From Arion vulgaris (lineage: Eukaryota; Mollusca; Gastropoda; Stylommatophora; Arionidae), in assembly GCA_020796225.1 (NCBI GenBank), contig CM036759.1:3727782-3791781 (forward strand): 64,000 bases of DNA, in the 5' to 3' direction. The notes under the pieces are model-generated. The model was given only the letters and a program-made list of their open reading frames with translations. It was not told the DNA's origin and made no database searches. This document shows, one piece after another, positions 34,415-44,649 of the stretch. How positions within the stretch are numbered: position 1 is the first letter of the stretch; each line of letters opens with the position of its first letter. The translations under genes were made by a program, and so were the position numbers.

Positions 34415-34990
34415 TTATTTGAGTGCAGATGTGATGGTGATATGTGTAGTAGTTGCAGTAACAGTAATTCTAGTAGTAGAAGTAGCAGTATTATATGAGT
34501 GCAGATGTGATGGTGATATGTGTAGTAGTTGCAGTAACAGTAATTCTAGTAGTAGAAGTAGCAGTATTATATGAGTGCAGATGTGATGGTGATATGTGTA
34601 GTAGTTGCAGTAACAGTAATTCTAGTAGTAGAAGTAGCAGTATTATATGAGTGCAGATGTGATGGTGATATGTGTAGTAGTTGCAGTAACAGTAATTCTA
34701 GTAGTAGAAGTAGCAGTATTATATGAGTGCAGATGTGATGGTGATATGTGTAGTAGTTGCAGTAACAGTAATTCTAGTAGTAGAAGTAGCAGTATTATAT
34801 GAGTGCAGATGTGATGGTGATATGTGTAGTAGTTGCAGTAACAGTAATTCTAGTAGTAGAAGTAGCAGTATTATATGAGTGCAGATGTGATGGTGATATG
34901 TGTAGTAGTTGCAGTAACAGTAATTCTAGTAGTAGAAGTAGCAGTATTATATGAGTGCAGATGTGATGGTGATATGTGTAGTAGTTGTAG
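34415..34990. repeat. 76-bp tandem array, about 7.5 copies
   Basis: GAGTGCAGATGTGATGGTGA recurs about every 76 bp with almost no divergence. It grew out of the adjacent GTA-rich sequence, which shares its GTAGTAG blocks. Confidence 0.95.
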
Positions 34991-34999
34991 TAGTTGCCG

Positions 35000-35990
35000 T
35001 ATTTGTAGTAGTATTAAGGTACATTGCACATATCAGCTGCACAGACTAGGCATAATTTCATCCTTGCTTTTGGCTCGGACACAACACCGAAAGCAAAGTC
35101 ATGAAAGACTTAGGGATGAGCTGCAAGACAAGAGAGACAAACATAATCTCAGAAGTTGTCACAGCAAAACACTTGCCAATTGACCGTCTGTAAAGATGAA
35201 CAATGCGTATATATTTGTAGTATTGGTGGCTTGAGATGGTAGTAGAGTTGTAGCGGTGGTCGTAGTAGTAGCAATGATTGCATACGAGGTTTATTAGGTT
35301 TGAGCTTTTGTTGTGTTTGTCCCCTGGCTAGTGATCACATTATAGTCGCGCGACGAACAAGACTGTGAACTCTACCAAGGTCACTGAAATGTCCATCTTG
35401 TAGCGGGTTTTTTGTTGATCAGGCTAGAATCTGTGTTTGCCCGCATCTTTCACATCCCGTCCATGGCCAATCTCGCGAGGGTTGGTAATAATTTGGTTTG
35501 TCCTTGGATTGGCCTAGAAGATTATCCTGTTGGCTAGTTTGTCAGAATGGTGTCTTAACAGTTTTCCAGAAGGAATCGTTGAGTGGGTCAACACCCTCTT
35601 TGTCAATATTTGGACGACATAACCAGGGGTTCTCAAAGTGTAAGCAGAATGTCATATACATACACACTGCCATTATTACTAACTGCCCTTGTTTGCTGTC
35701 ATATTTGTCCACCATATATTGTGCCACTTGGGATGTAGTAGTTTGAAGGTTGTCAGTAGGGACCAGTCATGAGGCCACCTATCTTGTGCTATCTAAAGTG
35801 TGTTTGTATCAAATGGTGGGTAGGTTGTAAAACATATAGGTTTTTGAAAGGATAGGCTGCTGACAGGATATGCCGTTGAAATGATAAACTGCTGAAATAA
35901 CTAATCACCAATGTTAAACTAACAACAAATACAGTAACGTACAGTACGCTTTTAGTACGTTTACTAGAATTGTTGCATTTGTTCACGCAC
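35000..35990. other. No gene recognised
   Basis: Unique sequence. Short open frames lack splice signals or recognisable motifs. Confidence 0.4.
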
Positions 35991-36060
35991 CACTATTGGA
36001 TAAAAGTCTTTTGTGTCGAAACGTCGACGCTATCTATTTTATAGTGTTTTTTTTTTGGCT
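35990..36060 (+). repeat. Penelope-like terminal fragment with GTCGAAACG core
   Basis: GGATAAAAGTCTTTTGTGTC followed by GAAACGTCGACGC resembles the copies at 53412 and 60038. Confidence 0.4.
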
Positions 36061-36347
36061 AAAGGTACATCCAAATTTTCGTGAATCCTCATACGACGTA
36101 TATGTATGTGTTATTTATGTGTATGTATATATATCATTATCTCTATCTAGTTAAAGATAGTTGTTCATTGTTAGCAGCCTGTTGTATTTGTGTGTGTGTG
36201 TGTGCCTACCCGGAGTGCCACAACTGGTGGAACCAGTACGAGTAAACGTGAAAACGTCTAAAACTCAGTGTCATCATTCTTTCGAATAAGAGTGCTCAGA
36301 GTTTGTTTAAGTGGTTTTATTTTGCAATTTGTGGTTTAATGAAGGCT

Positions 36348-36405
36348 ATCACCTTCTGGCCGCGATCAAGTAGGTCACTTTGATCTTAGCCAAAAGGACA
36401 AGAAG
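36348..36405 (-). ncRNA. U2 snRNA 5'-end-like fragment arranged as a hairpin
   Basis: The minus strand from 36405 reads GCTTCTTGTCCTTTTGGC then TAAGATCAAAGT. CCTTTTGGCTAAGATCAA matches the conserved U2 5' region. A partial inverted copy (ATCACCTTCTGGCC...GATCAAGT, plus strand 36348-36370) follows at once. The GUAGUA branch-site pairing element is absent, so this is a derived fragment and not a working U2 gene. Confidence 0.55.
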
Positions 36406-36479
36406 CAGAGCCTGTGTGTACATACACATACAAACACATCAGCGTTTATATATATATATATATACTATTGGTCGTGAAT

Positions 36480-36890
36480 AGATAGTGTTGATTCTTCTAG
36501 TATACTTGTCATGTTGTATAGATAGTGTTGGTATACTTGTCATGTTGGATAGATAGTGTTGGTATACTTGTCATGTTGTATAGATAGTGTTGGTATACTT
36601 GTCATGTTGGATAGATAGTGTTGATATACTTGTCATGTTGGAAAGATAGTGTTGATATACTTGTCATGTTGGATAGATAGTGTTGGTATACTTGTCATGT
36701 TGGATAGATAGTGTTGATATACTTGTCATGTTGGAAAGATAGTGTTGATATACTTGTCATGTTGGATAGATAGTGTTAGTATACGTGTCATGTTGAAAGA
36801 TAGTGTTGATATACTTGTCATGTTGAAAGATATGTTGATATATTGTCATGCTTGATTATAGTGTTGGATACTTGTCATGTTGGATAGATA
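36480..36890. repeat. 31-bp tandem array
   Basis: Units contain ATAGATAGTGTTGGTATACT and TGTCATGTTGG. The end at 36790-36890 is ragged. Confidence 0.93.
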
Positions 36891-37482
36891 ATGTTTGGCT
36901 GCTGTAGGAGACTTGTCATGTTGGATAATGTTTGGCTGCTGTAGGAGACTTGTCATGTTGGATAGATATTGTTTGGCTGCTGTAGGAGACTTGTCATGTT
37001 GGATAGATAATGTTTGGCTGCTGTAGGAGACTTGTCATGTTGGATAGATATTGTTTGGCTGCTGTAGGAGACTTGTCATGTTGGATATATATTGTTTGGC
37101 TGCTGTAGGAGACTTGTCATGTTGGATAGATAATGTTTGGCTGCTGTAGGAGACTTGTCGTGTTGGATAGATGTTTGGCTGCTGTAGGAGACTTGTCATG
37201 TTGGATAGATAATGTTTGGCTGCTGTAGGAGACTTGTCATGTTGGATAGATATTGTTTGGCTGCTGTAGGAGACTTGTCATGTTGGATAGATAATGTTTG
37301 GCTGCTGTAGGAGACTTGTCATGTTGGATAGATATTGTTTGGCTGCTGTAGGAGACTTGTCATGTTGGATAGATAATGTTTGGCTGCTGTAGGAGACTTG
37401 TCATGTTGGATAGATATTGTTTGGCTGCTGTAGGAGACTTGTTATGTTGGATAGATAATGTTTGGCTGCTGTAGGAGACTAG
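36890..37482. repeat. 41-bp tandem array sharing a core with the 31-bp array
   Basis: Same ACTTGTCATGTTGGATAGAT core as the preceding array, but the spacer is replaced by GTTTGGCTGCTGTAGGAG. AATG and TATTG versions alternate through much of it. Confidence 0.93.
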
Positions 37483-37587
37483 TCTAAAGAGTCTAAAGGC
37501 AAAGGATTGACTTCATTGCACCGGGTCCGTCCCTGTCTGCAGAAATGGCAAAGCCATCTACCAGAAGTGTTGCCAAGCACGAACAAT

Positions 37588-37678
37588 CCTAGTGATCTCC
37601 TAGTGATCTCCTAGTGATCTCCTAGTGATCTCCTAGTGATCTCCTAGTGATCTCCTAGTGATCTCCTAGTGATCTCGT
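37588..37678. repeat. 11-bp array (TGATCTCCTAG)
   Basis: About eight perfect copies. Confidence 0.95.
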
Positions 37679-37689
37679 GAAAAAATTGT

Positions 37690-37772
37690 GAACATGTGAC
37701 TCAATCCGAATTCGAACCTACAACCTTCAGTACGACAGGCAAACGTTTTAACCACTTCGCCATAGAGAACCA
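37690..37772 (-). mobile_element. tRNA-derived SINE family 2 head
   Basis: The minus strand reads GGTTCTCTATGGCGAAGTGG (A box), then GCCTGTCGTACTGAAGG and GTAGGTTCGAATTC (B box). Its first 18 bases run directly into the 18-bp array. Confidence 0.75.
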
Positions 37773-38470
37773 CTTCGTCATAGAGAACCACTTCGTCATA
37801 GAGAACCACTTCGCCATAGAGAACCACTTCGCCATAGAGAACTACTTCGCCATAGAGAACCACTTCGTCATAGAGAACCACGTCGCCATAGAGAACCACG
37901 TCGCCATAGAGAACCCCGTCGCCATAGAGAACCCCGTCGCCATAGAGAACCCCGTCGCCATAGAGAACCCCGTCGCCATAGAGAACCCCGTCGTCATAGA
38001 GATCGCCATAGAGAACCACTTCGCCATAGAGAACCCCGTCGTCATAGAGAACCACGTCGCCATAGAGAACCACGTCGCCATAGAGAACCCCGTCGTCATA
38101 GAGAACCACGTCGCCATAGAGAACCCCGTCGTCATAGAGAACCACGTCGCCATAGAGAACCACGTCGCCATAGAGAACCCCGTCGTCATAGAGAACCACG
38201 TCGCCATAGAGAACCACGTCGCCATAGAGAACCCGTCGTCATAGAGAACCACGTCGTCATAGAGAACCACTTCGCCATAGAGAACCACGTCGCCATAGAG
38301 AACCACGTCGCCATAGAGAACCCCGTCGCCATAGAGAACCACGTCGCCATAGAGAACCCCGTCGCCATAGAGAACCACGTCGCCATAGAGAACCCCGTCG
38401 CCATAGAGAACCCCGTCGCCATAGAGAACCACGTCGCCATAGAGAACCCCGTCGCCATAGAGAACCACGT
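37755..38470 (-). repeat. 18-bp array built from the SINE 5' end and A box
   Basis: About 40 copies of GGTTCTCTATGGCGAAGT (minus strand) with CGACGT and CGACGG variants. Each junction re-forms an A-box-like TGGCGA(A/C)GTGG. Only the copy next to 37755 is followed by the rest of the SINE with a B box. Confidence 0.9.
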
Positions 38471-38604
38471 GAAGTAAACTAGTGATGTTGAATATAAATA
38501 TTGGTTGTAGGATTGTTATTTGCAATCTATCGAATTCTTCCATTTTTAAACTTACAAATGCATGCTGAAGTTAAATTAGTTTTGTACCGATTTGAGTATT
38601 TAGG

Positions 38605-38882
38605 CGTACAGCCTTACGATAGCATTTGGTTTTACACAGCCTTACGATAGCATTTGGTTTTACACAGCCTTACGATAGCATTTGGTTTACACGCCTTACG
38701 ATAGCATTTGGTTTTACACAGCCTTACGATAGCATTTGGTTTTACACAGCCTTACGATAGCATTTGGTTTTACACAGCCTTACGATAGCATTTGGTTTTA
38801 CACAGCCTTACGATAGCATTTGGTTTTACACAGCCTTACGATAGTATTTGGTTTTACACAGCCTTACGATAGTATTTGGTTT
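38605..38882. repeat. 28-bp tandem array, about 10 copies
   Basis: The unit is TACACAGCCTTACGATAGCA plus TTTGGTTT. One copy has small deletions (38685-38700). Confidence 0.95.
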
Positions 38883-38897
38883 TTAACTAGATGTTAG

Positions 38898-38912
38898 ATG
38901 TGTATATAAGGC
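38898..38912 (+). promoter_or_regulatory. Candidate TATA box
   Basis: GTGTATATAAGGC lies about 105 bases 5' of the ATG at 39006, at the edge of the 28-bp array. It is a good TATA consensus with G-rich flanks. Confidence 0.35.
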
Positions 38913-39005
38913 TATGCGTGTGAGTGAACCCACGTGACATACTGTTTGGGTTTGTACTATTTCTTGGAATGACATCAATGACAGACTTCTTGGAACAGTG
39001 CCGAC

Positions 39006-39038
39006 ATGACGACATCAACTCTAGCTTTCATATTCTTG
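39006..39038 (+). CDS. Candidate signal-peptide-like first exon
   Basis: ATG opens MTTSTLAFIFL and ends at TTG/GTAAGT, a perfect donor in phase 0. A short polar N-terminus followed by a hydrophobic run is typical of first exons of secreted proteins, and a TATA-like motif lies upstream. No second exon was identified. The downstream sequence is a pyrimidine tract. Confidence 0.3.
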
Positions 39039-39084
39039 GTAAGTTCATCCTTGCTTGTGCTTGTTGGTTTGTTTTCATATAACA

Positions 39085-39440
39085 TCTTCTTATTTATTTC
39101 CTTCTTTTTTTCTTCCTTATTCTTCTTCCTTTTCTTCTTCTCATTTGTATTTTTATTCTAATTTCTTCTTCTTTTTCCCTTTTTCTTCTTCTCATTTTTA
39201 TTTTTGGTCTTCTCATTTTTCTTCTTCTCATTTTTCTTCTTCTTTTTGTCTTTCTTTTCTTTTTCTTCTTTTCATTTTTCTTCTTCCTCTACTTTTTCTT
39301 TTTCTTTCGCCTTCTTCTCACTCTTCTTTTTCTTCTTCTTTATTCTGCTTCCTCTTTATTCACATTCTTCTTTGCATTCTTCTCCTTTTTATTTGTCGTC
39401 ACCTTCTTGTTTCTTCTTCTGTTTCTTCATCTAATCATAG
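39085..39440 (+). repeat. Pyrimidine (TTC/TTTC) tract
   Basis: Almost unbroken C/T sequence with TTCTTC and TTTTTC phrases. It produces Phe/Ser-rich frames by composition. It lies directly 3' of the candidate splice donor at 39039. Confidence 0.9.
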
Positions 39441-39694
39441 CTCCAAGTTTGAACTATCTGGTATCGAATGTTAATCTATCTAGTCTGCATGTTTTCTATA
39501 GCTGAGATAGACTGCCATATAAGGTGTTCTGTATTGATGTGCTTGTTAGGAGGATGTCTCGTTTAGTTTGTTTGAGTTCAGACTACTTCAGCATGACGTG
39601 TGGGTGATTATAGTTTATGCAACTTGGGGGTGAGTTGGATGTAATCTGTTTAGGTGGGAGTTCGGCCAAACATGTGGTTGTTATGTTTATATAA

Positions 39695-39800
39695 CGGGAC
39701 CATACACATGTGGTCCCCACCATACACATGGGGTCTACCGTACACAGATGGTCCTACCATACACATCATGTGGTCCCACCATACACATATTACACAAGTG
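39695..39800. repeat. Short CATACACATGTGGTCC repeat
   Basis: About five imperfect copies of a unit near 20 bases. Confidence 0.6.
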
Positions 39801-40139
39801 GTACCTCAGGGGTGCCACGAATGCCGTCTTCAAAACAAGGGCCCATCTGCACAAAAAGTGATGCATTTGCATTCTAGTGATCCCACCAACAAATGTGGTC
39901 CTGCCACAATCCAGTGGTCCCACAAAGACGAGTGGTCCCATCCAGTGCAGGGGTTTAATGATAAGGCTATGGACCTTAGATACAGCTCACGGCATCCTAA
40001 GGAGATGTATCCGAGGTGATCATACCGGGCCAGATCCGATCTGTAGAAAACCGTGGGGAGGATGCGATGGTACTAGGTAAATGAGCGCTATAGACAAGGA
40101 CATGTATAGTACAGTATTACATACACTAGGAAACATAAA

Positions 40140-40210
40140 TGATTAAATATGAAAAATGACAACACTCGACGTTTCGACCATACGTCTTTACCAAGAAAAC
40201 ATACACGAAC
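40140..40210 (-). repeat. Penelope-like terminal fragment with GGTCGAAACG core
   Basis: Minus strand GGTAAAGACGTATGGTCGAA ACG resembles the other copies of this motif. Confidence 0.4.
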
Positions 40211-40779
40211 ACTCAATACTAAATGAACTATCACATAAATGTAAGGGAAATATGGAATAATCTGACCTAAAAAGTCATGTCTGTCTGCATATATTTGAAT
40301 CTCATCTGCTTTTATTTGCTTACTCAAACGTTTTGCTTTTTTCTGAGTCTCTCTTGGACCGTTCTGTGTATGTATATATGGGAATGCTGTCTTTTTGGAT
40401 GTTGGTTGCTATTTTTGCACGTTATAAGCTTCATGTTTTTAAGTATATTACAAGTGTCATTCTCATCAGACCAGTCATGGTTCTTGCGCTCAACATCTTT
40501 TGTATTCTCAGTCTCTCTCGCGATCACCGTCCAGACTGGTGTACAAGATTTAACCATAAATCTCATTCATGTGGAAATCTGATTCATGCAGCCTTAGCAT
40601 TGGTATGGTTCGTCACATCTTTAGCGCCATTTGGAGCTCTGGTGCTTAACCTTCGGCGATGTGTCCAGTTTTAGCCAGTGTTTACTGGGTTCGCTCTCCG
40701 TCAGCCTTTGGCTGTCCCCAGCCGACATGCAAGGCAACATGTTATCTTTTGTATTAATTGATTGATTGATAGGACCATC

Positions 40780-41190
40780 ATCATTACACTTCGGTGAGTA
40801 ACCATATGTGCCCTGATATCTTTCTTACACAGGAATATCTCAGCGGTGGTGCACGAGCTCCATAGCACAGGCGAGGGTCCCCGATGTAATTTTGAAGATG
40901 GTTAAAACATTTTGTAGAAATTGTATTTTTAATCTTTGTTATGAATTTTGTCGGGCAGCAACTTTCCAGCCTGCACTGCTTGATTTGGAACTGTCAAGGG
41001 TTCTTTTACGTGCTCAACTTGAACACGTGACCTACATTTTATCGTCCGTCTCCGATAGGACTAGGAACTCATTCTCACCTACACTGAGATCAGGGATCTC
41101 TGAAAAAATATTCCGATGACTACGACGGAGTGAACCGAGTACATTTGGAACGAGTAGGCGAGTACCTAGCCTCTACGCCACAGAAACGTC
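40780..41190 (+). repeat. Dispersed repeat family C, reference copy
   Basis: The longest copy of a roughly 410-bp repeat also present at 6545, 10073, 23735 and 32885. It has no obvious pol III boxes or terminal repeats, so its class is unknown. Confidence 0.65.
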
Positions 41191-41199
41191 ATCGATTAC

Positions 41200-41690
41200 T
41201 CTTTCTACCAGTTTAATCTCTGTGTGATTATCGTATCTCTTGTATATTGCTCACGGCCTCTTACCAAACACAACTAGCACTATCTCAATACTATCTTGTA
41301 TTTGGCATTGTTCGTTGTCATGGTTACTGCTGTAAGTGTATCCCGGACGGACGGAAATCTCCCGTTTTGTCATCAGTCACGAGAGTAGGCGAGGCTCTGA
41401 AAAGGATATCATTCATAGTTCAAGAATGTTTGATCGTCTCAGTGTTGCCTCACTTCTCACATGTTGTTGTTGTTGTGTGTGCTCAAGTGTGTGCCTGGGG
41501 CTGTACAAGTTGTTGCATACCAACTCTACTGAACGGCACAAGGAAGTGATTCATCTATGCACATGATCGGGGAAAGTAGCAATACCAGTATGTTATTGAG
41601 AATTAACGCAACTACAGGAAGTGAGTGTTTAACAGTGATGTGCGAATAGTAATGATTCGTTACTCGAATAACTATAGGTGCATAGGTTCT
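41200..41690. other. No gene recognised
   Basis: Unique sequence with a short TTGTTGTTG run near 41465. Confidence 0.35.
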
Positions 41691-41699
41691 AAAGTAACT

Positions 41700-43480
41700 A
41701 GAACGTCGTCACAAGGGGATATGCATGCCGGCGAAGGCGATCATGTTTCTGCACAACTCTCTCTCCCTTGTTCTGGCGCAATCTTTTGTCTTGTTTGATC
41801 TCGGAAAAGGTATTCGTTACTTTACTACTATTAGATACGTGACGACTATTTGTTGCGTAGCTAATATTCTTTACTGGTTTTGTATCAATCTTTTTCTTCG
41901 TTTCTCTAATCATGATTTGCCTCACAGCGTCAGGATAAGAAACGATTTCTGGAGCGGGCTTTTGTGTGCGCTTCATAAATAGTGTGTTTCGTTATTTCTG
42001 AGGTTCACCTTTTGCGTGGACGACCTTTAGATTTGTATCCACTGTATCGGAGTAACATTACTTTGATTTGTATCCACTGTATCAGATAACATTACTTTAG
42101 ATTTGTATCCACTGTATCGGAGTAACATTACTTTAGATTTGTATCCACTGTATCGGAGTAACATTACTTTAGATTTGTATCCACTGTATCGGAGTAACAT
42201 TACTTTAGATTTGTATCCACTGTATCAGATAACATTACTTTAGATTTGTATCCACTGTATCGGAGTAACATTACTTTAGATTTGTATCCACTGTATCGGA
42301 GTAACATTACTTTAGATTTGTATCCACTGTATCGGAGTAACATTACTTTAGATTTGTATCCACTGTATCGGAGTAACATTACTTTAGATTTGTATCCACT
42401 GTATCGGAGTAACATTACTTTAGATTTGTATCCACTGTATCGGAGTAACATTACTTTAGATTTGTATCCACTGTATCGGAGTAACATTACTTTAGATTTG
42501 TATCCACTGTATCGGAGTAACATTACTTTAGATTTGTATCCACTGTATCGGAGTAACATTACTTTAGATTTGTATCCACTGTATCGGAGTAACATTACTT
42601 TAGATTTGTATCCACTGTATCGGAGTAACATTACTTTAGATTTGTATCCACTGTATCGGAGTAACATTACTTTAGATTTGTATCCACTGTATCGGAGTAA
42701 CATTACTTTAGATTTGTATCCACTGTATCGGAGTAACATTACTTTAGATTTGTATCCACTGTATCGGAGTAACATTACTTTAGATTTGTATCCACTGTAT
42801 CGGAGTAACATTACTTTAGATTTGTATCCACTGTATCGGAGTAACATTACTTTAGATTTGTATCCACTGTATCGGAGTAACATTACTTTAGATTTGTATC
42901 CACTGTATCGGAGTAACATTACTTTAGATTTGTATCCACTGTATCGGAGTAACATTACTTTAGATTTGTATCCACTGTATCGGAGTAACATTACTTTAGA
43001 TTTGTATCCACTGTATCGGAGTAACATTACTTTAGATTTGTATCCACTGTATCGGAGTAACATTACTTTAGATTTGTATCCACTGTATCGGAGTAACATT
43101 ACTTTAGATTTGTATCCACTGTATCGAGTAACATTACTTTAGATTTGATCCACTTTCACACTGTTGATCAGTGAGTAACATTACTTTAGATTTGTATCCA
43201 CTGTATCGGAGTAACATTACTGGTTCAGTCGCTCTGTCTGTTGGTAATCTGCTTATGTGAGCAAACCATTTAATTTGTTGTTTTTTATGAAGTTCAGTAC
43301 TGATGTTGTACCCACTTTTTGTCCTGATGTCTTCATTCCTAAACTGGTGTCTTCTTGATACTCATAGAATTCTGTGTAGACACGTCTCTATATCACGGAC
43401 TATATTCTTGCGATCACGTATTACATAATTGCATACTTGACGGTAGGCGCTATTGATGACACTAACAATACACTCTGCTC
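41700..43480 (-). pseudogene. LINE ORF2 3' region interrupted by its own 36-bp array
   Basis: On the 5' side (43400-43220) the minus strand encodes QQIKWFAHISRLP. On the 3' side (42030-41940) the array exits into SGYKSKGRPRKR and the AHTKA-type tail shared with 13755-14105 and 58945-59050. The array therefore sits between residues that are adjacent in other copies. Confidence 0.75.
42030..43225 (-). repeat. 36-bp array, about 33 copies, LINE-derived
   Basis: Each minus-strand unit encodes MLLRYSGYKSKV. The parent segment appears once as AMLLRYSGCK at 44750-44815 and AMLLRYSEYKAK near 13950. The central copies are essentially identical. A few edge copies lack GG (ATCAGATAAC form). Both strands stay open for about 300 codons because 36 is divisible by three. 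Confidence 0.93.
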
Positions 43481-43559
43481 TGATCAATCAAATCTAATAT
43501 CATGCTATAGTATAACTCCAGATGTGGTAAAGTGAGGTTTTTTTGTTTGTTAAATCTTA

Positions 43560-43735
43560 TATATGTACAAATGTGTGTCTTGTTGGATGATATGCATACA
43601 CTTTGGTACTTTGGTGGAAATAAGGATGGTACCGTAGGGGCGAACGAGGCGCAACGTACCCGCGTTCTTGGCGCAAACTAAACAGATCACAAAGAGTGGT
43701 TAACTTAGTTGATAAGAACAAACGCAACTATACAG
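43560..43735 (+). mobile_element. SINE family 6
   Basis: Contains CAGATCACAAAGAGTGG and CTTAGTTGATAAGAACAAAC. Confidence 0.65.
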
Positions 43736-43867
43736 ACTAATCAGCTATTGTGAGGTAACGAGTATATGTTGCAGAAATAACGAATACCTATCATAGACGA
43801 ATGTAACTGAAACGAACCAGTAGTGTTTAGTAGTGTTACTTCCCTTGCATCAGAAGTGGGAGACGCA

Positions 43868-43922
43868 GAGAGAGAGAGAGAGGGAAAGAGAGAGAGAGAA
43901 GAAGAGAGAGAAGTGAGTGAGG
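43868..43922. repeat. GA-rich microsatellite
   Basis: AGAGAG runs within SINE-flanking sequence. Confidence 0.8.
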
Positions 43923-43924
43923 TT

Positions 43925-44220
43925 GGCCGAAATGTGTCTGTCCTACATGCTGTAGAGGCTTACGGGAACGCAGCGTACTCACGTTCTCGACACAAATCAC
44001 ACAGGTCACAAAGAGTGGTTAACTAGATTCAGTGGCGGCTCGTCATTAAGGACCAGTGGGACTTGCCCCACCAAAAATAATGTATAACGTGTATTTATTA
44101 TTTTATAAATTAAAATATAGCAACCAAAACCATGATTTATCCTGAAAAAAATGTCTGGCCCCACCAACAAAAATGACCACGAGCCGCCACTGACTTGATT
44201 AATGAGAACCAACGCAAACA

Positions 44221-44222
<2 letters not shown>
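43925..44222 (+). mobile_element. SINE family 6 split by a hAT-like element
   Basis: 43925-44029 and 44193-44222 join to the family order GAGTGGTTAACTTGATTAATGAGAACCAACGC across the insertion, with the last part GAGAACCAACGCAAAC to the right. Confidence 0.75.
44030..44192. mobile_element. 163-bp hAT-like MITE inside a SINE
   Basis: Ends CAGTGGCGGCTCGTCATTAA and ATGACCACGAGCCGCCACTG are inverted repeats. Flanks ACTAGATT and ACTTGATT are an 8-bp duplication with one mismatch, as expected for hAT insertion. Confidence 0.82.

Positions 44223-44276
<54 letters not shown>
44222..44276. repeat. (GA)n microsatellite
   Basis: About 27 GA units directly after the SINE tail. Confidence 0.97.
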
Positions 44277-44280
<4 letters not shown>

Positions 44281-44649
44281 AAAGATTGAATGAACAAGTG
44301 TGACACTTAATTTTTGAGTAGGCGCCATCTTATTTTCCTGTTGATATCTGTGATCATATTAGACTTGTTAATCGTGTCGTCAATGTGAAGCTCATTGTCT
44401 TTCCGAGATCGAAGAAGAGACAAGCTTCTACCTCAGCTATGCACCATCTAGTCAGATGTTTAGTCATTGTAAGCTGATCATTCTTCAAGTATATGTTTAA
44501 GAGTTTGATTCCTCGTGTTACATGAACGTTTGTTTGTGTAGGAAGGGGTCCTCGAGTTGGTAGAGATGAACAAAATAGTCTTGCTGGGGCTGGTTCTCAG
44601 ACGAAATCGTGTCTTCTTCTTCTTCTTCCTCTAATCTTATTTTGCTTCA

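Noticed and set aside
33391..34498. Ser/Gly/Cys-rich and Val/Ala-rich open frames
   Set aside because: Produced by the GTA-rich microsatellite; composition alone explains them.
36348..36405. Working U2 snRNA gene
   Set aside because: Only about 30 bases resemble U2; the branch-site element, Sm site and 3' stems are absent.
37666..38543. Overlapping frames with VLYGDV-, FSMATW- and ENHVAIEN-type repeats
   Set aside because: Artefacts of the 18-bp SINE-head array read in several frames.
39055..39474. Phe/Ser-rich membrane-like protein
   Set aside because: It is a pyrimidine tract; hydrophobicity comes from TTC/TTT codons.
42200..43142. Open frames of about 300 codons on both strands
   Set aside because: They follow from a 36-bp repeat without stops; the parent is a LINE tail and no start, splice or regulatory context supports a gene.
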